Source of the DNA: Roseomonas xinghualingensis | GTDB taxonomy: Bacteria; Pseudomonadota; Alphaproteobacteria; Acetobacterales; Acetobacteraceae | DNA: 13,814 nucleotides | Direction of reading: 5' to 3' | NCBI RefSeq assembly: GCF_025791835.1 | Contig: NZ_JAOXLP010000058.1 | Location: forward strand, 1 to 13,814 | Shown here: in pieces, positions 1-6,460 of the stretch | Position numbering within the stretch: the first letter of the stretch is position 1 | How the letters are laid out: every line of letters begins with the position of its first letter | Notes under the pieces: generated by a model | What the model was told of the DNA's origin: nothing | What the model saw: the letters and a program-made list of their open reading frames with translations, nothing else | The model's database searches: none | Position numbers and translations under genes: made by a program

Positions 1-76
1 TTTCAGATTGTGAAATCGGGGCAGCAGGGGCAGGATCGGAGTGCCGCGCGTGCCTGCTCGCCCCTCACGGCTTGAA

Positions 77-96
77 TAACCCAACGTGATGGGTTA
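77..96. promoter_or_regulatory. Perfect inverted repeat before the DUF4160 gene
   Basis: The sequence reads TAACCCA, six bases, TGGGTTA: a perfect 7-bp dyad ending nine bases before the ATG at 106. It could be an operator for an autoregulated operon or a small hairpin in the 5' leader that limits ribosome access, because the ribosome-binding region (around TAGAG, 99-103) lies right after it. Bases 1-76 to its left show only a doubled GGGGCAG (18-24 and 27-33) and no gene that I can support. That the dyad is functional is inference from its symmetry and position. Confidence 0.5.
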
Positions 97-105
97 CCTA
101 GAGCC

Positions 106-345
106 ATGGTTACCGTGCTGCGCGCCGACGGTCTGCGCGTCGTCATCTACGCCAACGACCACATGCCGGCGCACGTGCACGTCTTCGGGGACGGCGAGGC
201 CAAGATTGACTTGGCCGGCCCGGATGGCACGCCGGTCCTGCTCTGGGCCGACGGCATGTCGCGCGGCCAGGTTCGCCGTGCCGTGCGCCTCGTGACCGAG
301 CAGCAGGCGTTCCTGCGGCAACGATGGGAGGACATCCATGGGTGA
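106..345 (+). CDS. DUF4160 domain-containing protein
   Basis: This 79-residue protein matches the DUF4160 family: an N-terminal strand (VTVLRADGLRVVIYAND) is followed by the family's histidine-rich signature DHMPAHVHV at residues 23-31 and then by a second beta-rich half with the sequence GDGEAKIDLAG. The length is normal for the family, which has no established biochemical role. The ATG at 106 is preferred over an out-of-frame ATG at 86 because it gives the whole domain. The gene overlaps the next one by eight bases, so the two are almost certainly translated together; DUF4160 and DUF2442 genes are commonly neighbours in bacteria. A toxin-antitoxin-like role has to be regarded as a hypothesis. 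There is no signal peptide or membrane segment, so it should be cytoplasmic. Confidence 0.85.
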   Translation: MVTVLRADGLRVVIYANDHMPAHVHVFGDGEAKIDLAGPDGTPVLLWADGMSRGQVRRAVRLVTEQQAFLRQRWEDIHG

Positions 346-745
346 CCTGACCGACACGCAGATCGACGCGGCCCTGGCCCGCGGCAGGGAAGCCCGGCAA
401 CGCGAGCCACGTGCCGCGGCGGCCCGCTACGACCGGCAGGCGGGGCGGGTCATCGTCGAGTTGACCAACGGCTGCACCTTCGCCTTTCCGCCAAGGCTGG
501 CGCAGGGTCTGGAGGACGCGAGCGACGACCAGCTCTCCCAGGTTGAGGTGATGGGGACGGGCTCGGGACTGCACTGGGAGGCGCTGGACGCCGACCTCTC
601 CATCCCAGGGCTGCTGAATGGTCTGTTCGGCACCCGCTCCCACATGGCCCGGCAGGCAGGCCGCGCGACCTCGCCAGCCAAGGCGGCCGCCGCGCGGGCA
701 AACGGAAGCAAGGGAGGGCGGCCGCGCCGCGCGGCAGGCGCCTGA
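338..745 (+). CDS. DUF2442 domain-containing protein with basic C-terminal tail
   Basis: The protein has 135 residues. The central part, roughly residues 30-90, is a DUF2442 domain: a strand VIVELTNGCTFAFPP, then GLEDASDDQLSQVEV and the ending GSGLHWEALDADLSIPGLL, which is the family hallmark (W-x-x-L-D-x-D-x-S-x-P-x-L). It carries an N-terminal Arg/Ala-rich extension and a C-terminal tail rich in Ala, Lys and Arg that ends with NGSKGGRPRR, an AT-hook-like G-R-P core between basic residues. A strong ribosome-binding site (GGGAGGA, 326-332) sits five bases before the ATG inside the end of the DUF4160 gene. The tail suggests nucleic-acid contact, and the gene could encode the DNA-binding partner of the DUF4160 protein; this is inference. 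The biochemical function of the family is not established. Confidence 0.85.
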   Translation: MGDLTDTQIDAALARGREARQREPRAAAARYDRQAGRVIVELTNGCTFAFPPRLAQGLEDASDDQLSQVEVMGTGSGLHWEALDADLSIPGLLNGLFGTRSHMARQAGRATSPAKAAAARANGSKGGRPRRAAGA

Positions 746-750
746 TCGGC

Positions 751-1443
751 ATGACCATCCCCGCCGGCCTGCGTTTCGTGGCCTACTACCGCGTCTCCAC
801 CGATAAGCAGGGCCGCTCAGGGCTCGGCCTCGACGCCCAGCGCGAGGCCGTCGCCCGGCACGCGATCGGTTGCGGCGGATCCGTGGTCGCCGCCTTCGAG
901 GAGGTCGAGAGCGGCCGAAAGGGGGATCGCCCCCAACTCGCGCTCGCTATGGCCGAGTGCCGGCTCCGCCGCTGCACCCTCCTCATCGCCAAGCTCGACC
1001 GCCTGGCGCGCGACGCCCACTTCCTGCTCGGCCTGGAGAAGGCCGGCATCGAGTTCCTAGCCGCCGACATGCCCTACGCCAACCGCCTCACCATCGGCGT
1101 CATGGCCCTCGTCGCCGAGGAGGAGGCCCGCGCCACCTCCGCCCGCACCAAGGCCGCACTGGCCGCCGCCAAGGCCCGCGGCGTGAAGCTCGGCAACCCG
1201 CGGCTCCAGCCAGGAGATAGCACGACCGCAGCCGGTGCGCGCACCGTCTGGTCGACAGCAGCCGCCCGGCGCTCGGCCGAGGTACTGCCCTACCTGGAGG
1301 CGGCCCGCCGGGTTGGTGCCACCACCCTGCAGGAGCTCGCCAACGCTCTTACCGCTCGTGGCGTCCGCACGCCCCGTGGTGGTGAGGGGTGGCGACCCTG
1401 GCAGGTACGGCGCGTCCTCGATCGCGTTCAGCAAGGCCTGTAA
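751..1443 (+). CDS. Serine recombinase (resolvase/invertase family), short form
   Basis: This 230-residue protein has the resolvase N-terminal catalytic domain: AYYRVSTDKQGRSGLGLDAQ at residues 11-30 places the nucleophilic serine at Ser16, and the conserved arginine segment LIAKLDRLARD follows at about residues 76-86. The region LTIGVMALVAEEEARATSARTKAALAAAKARG is the long helix that carries the dimer contact. A short C-terminal region (about residues 190-228, ending WRPWQVRRVLDRVQ) looks like a helix-turn-helix DNA-binding part. It is much shorter than large serine integrases and near the length of plasmid and transposon resolvases. The start lies five bases after the DUF2442 stop with a weak ribosome-binding site, suggesting translational coupling. 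No paired crossover (res-like) site was recognised nearby, so whether it acts in resolution, inversion or excision is open. Confidence 0.9.
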   Translation: MTIPAGLRFVAYYRVSTDKQGRSGLGLDAQREAVARHAIGCGGSVVAAFEEVESGRKGDRPQLALAMAECRLRRCTLLIAKLDRLARDAHFLLGLEKAGIEFLAADMPYANRLTIGVMALVAEEEARATSARTKAALAAAKARGVKLGNPRLQPGDSTTAAGARTVWSTAAARRSAEVLPYLEAARRVGATTLQELANALTARGVRTPRGGEGWRPWQVRRVLDRVQQGL

Positions 1444-1449
1444 CAGCGT

Positions 1450-1716
1450 TCAGAAAGTCTGCTTCTCCCTGGCTCGATCCATCGACACCACGATGGCCGC
1501 GAGGCGGTCCCTCCAATCCATCAGGTCCGCCACTTCTTGGTTGGATCGACGGCTGAGCTTCAGCACCGCTGCGAAGACCTCATCCGAGTGCCGCATCAAC
1601 TCGATCAGGTGATCACCCCTGGGGATGCTCGTCCCGCTGCGCCAGGCTTTCACCGTCCGTTCGGTAACATCGGTCCACCGCATAATCGTCTTCACGCGAA
1701 GCCGATGCGACTTCAT
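1450..1716 (-). CDS. Small helix-turn-helix protein, 5' end probably lost to IS insertion
   Basis: The 88-residue reading from the ATG at 1716 contains a helix-turn-helix (WTDVTERTVKAWRSGTSIPR, residues about 14-33) of the kind found in small Xre-like phage and plasmid proteins, followed by a helix (HLIELMRHSDEVFAAVLKLS) and a helical C-terminus. The open frame continues upstream to 1797, but the part beyond 1732 lies in the terminus of the neighbouring IS6-family element, so those first residues are not native. The ATG at 1716 has only a weak GAGG before it, so the original start may have been removed by the element. The gene converges on the serine recombinase gene with six bases between them and no clear terminator. 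Exact function is unknown; DNA binding is likely. Confidence 0.6.
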   Translation of the reverse strand: MKSHRLRVKTIMRWTDVTERTVKAWRSGTSIPRGDHLIELMRHSDEVFAAVLKLSRRSNQEVADLMDWRDRLAAIVVSMDRAREKQTF

Positions 1717-1732
1717 GCCTCGGTGCAGCGCC

Positions 1733-1750
1733 GGGATGTGTTGCGAAGTT
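1733..1750 (+). repeat. IS6-family terminal inverted repeat (transposase 3' side)
   Basis: The end matches 15 of 18 positions with the reverse complement of 2558-2575 and lies 37 bases outside the transposase stop. Confidence 0.8.
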
Positions 1751-1786
1751 TGCGGCAGGCCAGAGATGCACTGGATAGCAGTTGGA

Positions 1787-2524
1787 TCAGGCAGCAACCT
1801 GGAACAGCCCGGCGACGAAGGTGGCTTGGGCCTGCATGTCGCGTCCGTCGATGTTCTGAAGCTGCCCCTTCCTGACCATCGCCATCACCTCGTAACCCGC
1901 CAGTGATCGCCGCGCCGTATGGAAACCGCCGAAGCCGAGCCCCGGTCTGACCAGGCGTTTCACGCGCCGGTGGTCTTGTTCCACGATGTTATTCAAGAAC
2001 TTGCATTGCCGTAGGCGGGCAAAGCGCCACAGCTCGCCGTCCTCCTTCAGCCGCTCAATGGCACACGGGTAGGCGGGGTTCTTGTCCACCGTGATGGTGC
2101 GCGGATTCACCGTGTGCGGCTGCCCAAGCGCCTTACGGAAGAACCGCTTCGCGGCCTCCGCGTCGCGCTTGGCCGAGAGCAGGAAGTCGATCGTCTGTCC
2201 GCGGCTATCCACCACTCGATACAGGTACATCCAGCGGCCCTTCACCCGGACGTAGGTTTCATCGACCCGCCAAGAGCCGTTGCTCGGCCGCAGATGTGGC
2301 CGGATCCGCTTCTCGATTTCCGGCGCGTAGGTTTGGACCCAGCGGAAGAGGGTGGTGTGCGCGACGTCCACACCGCGATCCTGAAGCATCAGTTCGAGAT
2401 CACGGTAGCTGACCGTGAACATGAGGTACCAGCGGACCGCCCAGAGGATGACCTCAACGGTGAACTGCCGCCCCTTGAAGGACTGATCCGGCCTCACCGA
2501 GGCCACTCGCCGCTGTTTCGCCAT
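1787..2524 (-). CDS. IS6-family DDE transposase, intact
   Basis: This 245-residue transposase is near the usual IS6 length (about 235-240). The catalytic triad is visible: Asp88 in WRVDETYVRVKGRW, Asp147 in TVDKNPAYP and Glu182 in NNIVEQDHRRVKR, with the 34-residue D-E spacing expected of the family. The N-terminal half contains the helix-turn-helix-like stretch SYRDLELMLQDRGVDVAHTTLFRW. I chose the ATG at 2524 (MAKQRR) rather than the in-frame GTG at 2554, because homologous proteins begin near this point and GTG lies in the terminal region; the longer form cannot be excluded. No frameshift or stop interrupts it, so the element may still move. It would make cointegrates or join an IS end to a new target in the cell. 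Confidence 0.92.
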   Translation of the reverse strand: MAKQRRVASVRPDQSFKGRQFTVEVILWAVRWYLMFTVSYRDLELMLQDRGVDVAHTTLFRWVQTYAPEIEKRIRPHLRPSNGSWRVDETYVRVKGRWMYLYRVVDSRGQTIDFLLSAKRDAEAAKRFFRKALGQPHTVNPRTITVDKNPAYPCAIERLKEDGELWRFARLRQCKFLNNIVEQDHRRVKRLVRPGLGFGGFHTARRSLAGYEVMAMVRKGQLQNIDGRDMQAQATFVAGLFQVAA

Positions 2525-2557
2525 GCCCTGGTTTGTACCTGCCCGGCGCAGCACCGC

Positions 2558-2575
2558 AAGTTCGCAACAGAACCC
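2558..2575 (-). repeat. IS6-family terminal inverted repeat (transposase 5' side)
   Basis: Read on the reverse strand it starts GGGTTCTGTTGCGAA, the typical IS6 terminus type, and pairs with 1733-1750. It is followed directly by IS630-type sequence. Confidence 0.8.
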
Positions 2576-2653
2576 GGTATAATGGTTTGGGTTAGAAGTT
2601 CACTGACGCTCTGGACGGGGTGCAAAGTTGGGCCTCTCTGCTCGGAGGCGTCC

Positions 2654-3616
2654 ATGGCACGTGGTCCGAGAGCGGCAGCGGTGGTGCTGACGGCGGAGGA
2701 GTGCGATGTGTTGCAGCGCCTGGTCCGACGGCGCGGCGCAGGTCAGGCGACGGTGATGCGGGCCCGCATCGTGCTGGCGGCGGATGCCGAGCCGGACCTG
2801 CCGAACGGGGCCATTGCGGCCCGGCTGGGGGTGAGCCGCCAGAGCGTGATCACCTGGCGGCAGCGCTTCCTGGCGCACCGGCTGAAGGGGCTGGTGGACG
2901 CACCCCGTAGCGGGGCGCCACGGCAGGTCAGCGACGAGGCAGTCAAGGCGATGATCACGCGCACGCTGGAAAGCCAGCCTGAGGGCGCGACGCAATGGTC
3001 ACCACGCGCCATGGCGCGGCAGGTTGGCATGAGCCAGACCATGGTCTCGCGCATCTGGCGGGTGTTCGGGCTGCAGCCGCACCGCTGCGAGACCTTCAAG
3101 CTGTCGCGCGACCCGGCCTTCGTCGACAAGGTGCGGGACGTGGTCGGCCTCTACCTCAACCCGCTCGACCGCGCCCTGGTGCTGTGCGTGGACGAGAAGC
3201 CGCAGATCCAGGCCCATGAGGGGCCGCTACGGTGATCGGCGCCTGCAAGGGCGGTCACCGCGCGACCGAGTTCCGGGCCTTGCTCGACAAAATCGAGGCG
3301 GCCGTGCCCGCAGATCTCGACGTCCATCTCGTGCTCGACAACGCGGCCACTCACAAGACGCGTCGTGGTCCACGACTGGCTGCTCAAGCGCCCGCGCTGG
3401 CACCTGCACTTCACGCCTACCTCGGCGTCCTGGCTCAACCTCGTGGAAGGCTGGTTCTCGCTGCTGACCCGCCGCTGCCTCCAGCGCGGTGCCTTCGCCA
3501 GCACCGACGCCCTCAAGGCCGCCATCCAGGGCTACATCGATCACACCAACGCCGAGCCAAAGCCCTTCGTCAGGACCAAGTCCGCCGACGACTTCCTCGC
3601 CAGTGTCGGACGCTTC
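2654..3616 (+). pseudogene. IS630-family transposase, disrupted by deletion and frameshift
   Basis: The N-terminal part (2654-3235) is a helix-turn-helix domain (LGVSRQSVITWRQRF at residues about 58-72) and the start of the catalytic domain with the first Asp in LCVDEKPQIQA. The family normally continues with about 30-35 residues before VIGAC; these are missing, and the frame changes at about 3216-3232. The second Asp (HLVLDNAATHKT) is read in the next frame from 3232, and an extra C at about 3364 shifts the frame again, so the catalytic Glu (SWLNLVEGWFSLL) lies in a third frame from 3365. Homology fades after SVGRF at 3616. All three catalytic residues survive as codons but cannot be made as one protein. 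The ATG at 2654 fits the family start; the frame upstream to 2114 is only the antisense of the IS6 element. Confidence 0.85.
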
Positions 3617-3698
3617 GGGCCCGTCCGGTGGGGACCGCAATTGACAATCAAGCGGCGCCTGGCAGCGTTGGGGGCTTGGGCGTCCAGTTCCACGTCAG

Positions 3699-3712
3699 GA
3701 GCTGACAGAGCC
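3699..3712 (-). repeat. Stranded terminus of a second IS6-type element
   Basis: Read on the reverse strand, this 14-base segment is GGCTCTGTCAGCTC. It matches the terminus at 12111-12124 (GGTTCTGTCAGCTC) at 13 of 14 positions. Its orientation implies that the element body lay to the left, where only about 80 unassigned bases remain between 3617 and 3698 before IS630 sequence starts. No transposase is attached. This is a fragment left after a deletion or recombination. Confidence 0.55.
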
Positions 3713-3726
3713 CGGAGGCGGGGTGA

Positions 3727-3882
3727 TCAGCGATACGGAGAGCACTTCCATGCCCTGGGATCAACGTCGTTCAGCTTGGCGGTGGTGGTGAGCGAGAGCA
3801 TCGCCGCGGCCTGCGCGCCCACGCGCGGCTTGTCCTCGTCGCACCAGCGACGCCGCCGCTCCAAGCCGGTTACGGATTTCAC
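3727..3882 (-). pseudogene. IS66-type remnant: start of the OrfA protein fused to the tail of TnpC
   Basis: From a GTG at 3882, preceded by a G-rich ribosome-binding site (GGGGGG), a 51-codon frame reads first as the start of an IS66 OrfA-type protein (GLERRRRWCDEDKPRV, residues 6-21), and then, without a frame break, as the end of the IS66 TnpC transposase (AAAMLSLTTTAKLNDVDPRAW, residues about 25-45). After the Trp codon at 3748-3750 the homology stops and the frame ends at a TGA at 3727. So the roughly 2 kb between the two ends of the IS66 unit is missing. The fusion is in frame and has its own initiation signal, so it could be translated, but no function is expected. Confidence 0.65.
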
Positions 3883-3915
3883 CGCCCCCCGTCCTTAAGT
3901 TCGCCCTTGCAAGCT

Positions 3916-4126
3916 TCACTAAGGTCAGAGACCGTCATCCCTCACGGAAGGCGGCCGTCGCCGGATGAGTACACAGCACCCACTCCTCCTCCGCCAAGTC
4001 AGACGGGTAGCGCTTTGTGTTGCGGGCAACCTCGGCCTTCCGGCGGCGCGTCTCTCAGGTCCACATCCCGAGATAAGAATCCCTCGCGCCCACCGTGCCA
4101 AGCCATTCCTAAATGGTCACTAAGGT
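3916..4126. repeat. Ten-base direct repeats around the IS5-type remnant
   Basis: TCACTAAGGT occurs at 3916-3925 and 4117-4126, flanking the IS5-type remnant. Both copies contain CTAA, which fits the YTAR-type targets of IS5 elements, so they may mark the edges of a deleted element. No convincing terminal inverted repeat was found inside them, and a chance repeat is possible. Confidence 0.3.
3935..4066 (-). pseudogene. IS5-family transposase N-terminal fragment with internal stop
   Basis: Starting at the ATG at 4066, the frame reads Met-Trp-Thr, a TGA, and then ETRRRKAEVARNTKRYPSDL followed by AEEEWVL. The segment KRYPSDL(T/A)-(D/E)-EEW is the conserved opening of a group of IS5-family transposases that pack against the first helix of the catalytic domain. 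Sequence similarity ends soon after residue 32, and the frame stops at 3935. Fewer than 45 of roughly 270 expected codons remain, and they are interrupted, so this is a decayed remnant lying between the IS66 remnant and the metallohydrolase gene. Confidence 0.6.
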
Positions 4127-4144
4127 GCGTAGTGCAGGCTTATG

Positions 4145-4210
4145 GTCAGCCTTGTGGACGACAGGCTGACTTTGCCCTTGTGCCCCCAGCCACCATACGA
4201 GAGGGCTGGG
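4145..4210 (-). terminator. Two hairpins after the metallohydrolase gene
   Basis: Two perfect inverted repeats lie just past the reverse-strand stop at 4230: CCCAGCC/GGCTGGG (4185-4191 with 4204-4210, 12-base loop) and GTCAGCCT/AGGCTGAC (4145-4152 with 4163-4170, 10-base loop). Neither is followed by a T-run on the reverse strand, so intrinsic termination is only a possibility. Between 4067 and 4144 I see no gene. Confidence 0.35.
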
Positions 4211-4229
4211 AGCCGAGGGCTGAGACCGA

Positions 4230-5309
4230 TCAGGCGTGGAAGGGCGGCGGGTTCTTGCCCCGCTTGCGATAACTCGGGCGAGGCCGCTCGAGTCGGATCG
4301 ACTCCAGGACGGTGTAGGCGTGGTATTTGGTCTGAGTGGTCACGCCGGCGAGACGTTCCGACCAGATCTTGCCATTGCTGGTCCTTTTCTCGAGCACATG
4401 CTTCGTCGCGTAATTAGCCATCGAGTTGATCCAGTTCTCCGTCCCTACCCAAAAGCGGTCGAGGCCGGGTTTCAGTAGGATATCGATCAGCCGGTCCGAT
4501 CGTGAGTAGCGATCGATGGCAAGCTGGGCGCCTTCAAGGACGTCTGCGAAATACTCGATGCCTTCCTTTACCAACTCGGGAGTACCATACTTCATGTGGT
4601 GCCCAGCGACGAGGAAGTCGAAGTCGTACTCCATGATCTGGTGCTGCGCCTCGTACCAGGCGGTGATGTTCTGGGACGCGTCGCAGTGCATGAAAGTGGC
4701 GCTGCCGGGACTGAGGATGTCAATCACAGTCAGAACCTTGTGGTCCGGGGCATAGATGAAGATGTTACCTGGGCAGTGGTTCTCGCCCTTGTAGGACAAC
4801 TCCAGCGTAACCCCGCCGACGACAAGAGTGTGCCCCTTGCTGAACGTCAATGTCGGCAGGGGCCGGTTCGGATCGGGGAAGCGCTTAAGCAGTTCCTTGG
4901 TGATCTCGTGGGCGACGATCTCGACATTCGGTCCATAGATCGATGCGGCACCGATGTGGTCGGTGTGCCAGTGGCTGTAGATCACATGGGTAACCGGCTT
5001 GTCGGTCACATCTTCAATGGCAGCCAGCATGTTCTCACCGAGCGTGGGCGGCGCGTCGATCGCGACGACGCCGTCGGCCGTCACGACGAAGGCCGCGTCA
5101 TAGCCGCCGCTCGTGACCCAGTAGAAGCCATCGCGCAGTTCTTCGACATGATACCCGAGCTTTTGGAAACGTTCGCTCCAGAAATAGGGCGGGTAGTATT
5201 CAGGGGGATCGAGTGGATGCTCGCCCGCCTCTGGGAAGCCGTAGCGGTCAATGCCGAAGAATGCCGGCGTATCCGAAGCCGTGATTGGCTTCTGATGATT
5301 GTTGCACAT
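4230..5309 (-). CDS. Metallo-beta-lactamase-fold hydrolase
   Basis: The 359-residue protein carries the complete MBL-fold zinc site: HWHTDHIG at residues 113-120 (the HxHxDH motif), His178 in ENHCPGN, Asp197 in VIDIL and His237 in AGHH. An N-terminal segment of about 60 residues precedes the fold and a helical C-terminal region of about 110 residues follows it (from GTPELVKEG), longer than the minimal fold. There is no signal peptide. The reaction is probably hydrolysis of an ester, lactone or thioester, but the substrate cannot be read from the motifs. The ATG at 5309 follows a good GAGGAGA ribosome-binding site. The gene begins 14 bases after the stop of the alcohol dehydrogenase gene, so the two form an operon, and its product could act on a product of the dehydrogenase. 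Confidence 0.9.
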   Translation of the reverse strand: MCNNHQKPITASDTPAFFGIDRYGFPEAGEHPLDPPEYYPPYFWSERFQKLGYHVEELRDGFYWVTSGGYDAAFVVTADGVVAIDAPPTLGENMLAAIEDVTDKPVTHVIYSHWHTDHIGAASIYGPNVEIVAHEITKELLKRFPDPNRPLPTLTFSKGHTLVVGGVTLELSYKGENHCPGNIFIYAPDHKVLTVIDILSPGSATFMHCDASQNITAWYEAQHQIMEYDFDFLVAGHHMKYGTPELVKEGIEYFADVLEGAQLAIDRYSRSDRLIDILLKPGLDRFWVGTENWINSMANYATKHVLEKRTSNGKIWSERLAGVTTQTKYHAYTVLESIRLERPRPSYRKRGKNPPPFHA

Positions 5310-5323
5310 CGTCTATCTCCTCA

Positions 5324-6460
5324 TCAAAGGTGTGGGCTGTAGTCAGGCGGGCGGGGACCGAACCGGAGCACTGCCTTGATGACGCGCCCAGCCCCGGCGT
5401 CCTCGAACGCCTGGTTGATGTCTGCAAAGTCGTAGAAGCGGATTAGGCGATCGAAGGGGAAGCGGCCCTTACGGTAGAGGCCGATCAGCTCTGGGATCAT
5501 TAGGGCGGACACGGCGTCCCCCTGGATGATCCCGAGCAACTGCTGTCCAACCGATAGGCGGGATGCATCCACGACAGCGCCAGAATTGCCGTTGAAGGCC
5601 ACAAAGCCGAAACGCCCCATCGCCGCCAGAGCGGAGATACCGGCTTCGAGGTTCTCCTTGCGGCCACTCGTGTCGAGGACGTACTCCACACCCCTGGGCA
5701 CGACCCCCCGGATCGCCGCTGCGACATCTGAGACCTCTCGCGCGTTGATCACATCGGTTGCGCCTAGTTCGAGGGCGAGGTCCAGTCGTTCTGCATTGAC
5801 GTCAATGGCGATGATCGTCGTGGCGTCCACGACCGCAGCGGCCATGATCGCGGCCAATCCGACGGCCCCGGCCCCGAAGACGACGAGGGACGCTCCGACG
5901 CCAACGGCCAACGCATTTAGCACCGCGCCGGCGCCGGTCTGGAAGCCGCAGCCCAAGGGCCCAAGCAACTCCAACGGGAGATCGTCGGGAACCTTGATGG
6001 TGTTCCGGGCGTGAGCCAGCGCATATGTGGAGAAGGATGACTGGCCAAAGAAGTGGGCGTGTAGATCGGCCCCGTCTTTCGCCCTGACGCCGACAGATCC
6101 GTCCAGACGGGCTCCGGCGAAGTTCGTCTCCCATACGTGGTCGCAGTAGGCTGCGTGTGAGGACAGACAGGGCTTACAATGTCCGCAGGAATGGTAGGAA
6201 AGCACCACGTGGTCGCCGGGCTTCAGGTGGGTGACCGTCTGCCCGACGCGCTCGACGACGCCCGCGCCCTCATGCCCCAGGATGGCCGGCAGCGGCGCGG
6301 GCAGGTGCTGGTGCTGGACGTGGGCGTCCGTCGCGCAGATGCCGGTTGCGACCATGCGGACAAGCACCTCGTCGCCGCGAGGCTCTTCGACGATTACCTT
6401 GCGGAAGGTGAAGGCGGCGTCTTTCTCCTCAACTACCGCGGCCTGGGCGAGGACGCTCAT
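5324..6460 (-). CDS. Zinc-dependent alcohol dehydrogenase (MDR family, aryl-alcohol type)
   Basis: The 378-residue enzyme shows the catalytic zinc ligands Cys42 (GICATD), His63-Glu64 (GHEGAGVVERVG) and Cys171 (GPLGCGFQTGAGAVLN), and the structural zinc site C-x2-C-x2-C-x7-C at residues 92-106. The Rossmann glycine motif GAGAVG is at 196-201, and Asp220 (IAIDVN) at the end of the second strand favours NAD+ over NADP+. It resembles the group that includes aryl- and benzyl-alcohol dehydrogenases, so an aromatic or allylic alcohol or aldehyde is a reasonable guess, not a proof. The ATG at 6460 (MSVLAQAAVV) fits the family N-terminus; an upstream TTG at 6523 would add an unrelated extension. It is the first gene of the operon with the metallohydrolase and diverges from the LysR gene, which probably controls it. 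Confidence 0.92.
   Translation of the reverse strand: MSVLAQAAVVEEKDAAFTFRKVIVEEPRGDEVLVRMVATGICATDAHVQHQHLPAPLPAILGHEGAGVVERVGQTVTHLKPGDHVVLSYHSCGHCKPCLSSHAAYCDHVWETNFAGARLDGSVGVRAKDGADLHAHFFGQSSFSTYALAHARNTIKVPDDLPLELLGPLGCGFQTGAGAVLNALAVGVGASLVVFGAGAVGLAAIMAAAVVDATTIIAIDVNAERLDLALELGATDVINAREVSDVAAAIRGVVPRGVEYVLDTSGRKENLEAGISALAAMGRFGFVAFNGNSGAVVDASRLSVGQQLLGIIQGDAVSALMIPELIGLYRKGRFPFDRLIRFYDFADINQAFEDAGAGRVIKAVLRFGPRPPDYSPHL

Larger units (their letters stand above)
1733..2575 (-). mobile_element. IS6-family insertion sequence, apparently complete
   Basis: An 843-bp element is bounded by inverted repeats: GGGATGTGTTGCGAAGTT at 1733-1750 and, read on the reverse strand from 2575, GGGTTCTGTTGCGAACTT (15 of 18 match). 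These resemble the IS6/IS26 terminus type. It encodes one intact transposase. The eight bases outside each end (GCAGCGCC and GGTATAAT) do not match, so there is no 8-bp target duplication as expected after simple insertion. The left end abuts the helix-turn-helix gene and the right end abuts IS630-type sequence. Confidence 0.85.

Noticed and set aside
2114..2653. Upstream extension of the IS630 frame
   Set aside because: It is antisense to the intact IS6 transposase and has no family similarity; the family start is at 2654.
3617..3898. Continuation of the last IS630 frame
   Set aside because: Homology stops at 3616; the rest runs across the stranded IS6 end and antisense to the IS66 remnant.
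4596..5342. Long forward frame opposite the metallohydrolase gene
   Set aside because: It mirrors the real gene, lacks a domain and a ribosome-binding site, and the reverse frame has all zinc motifs.
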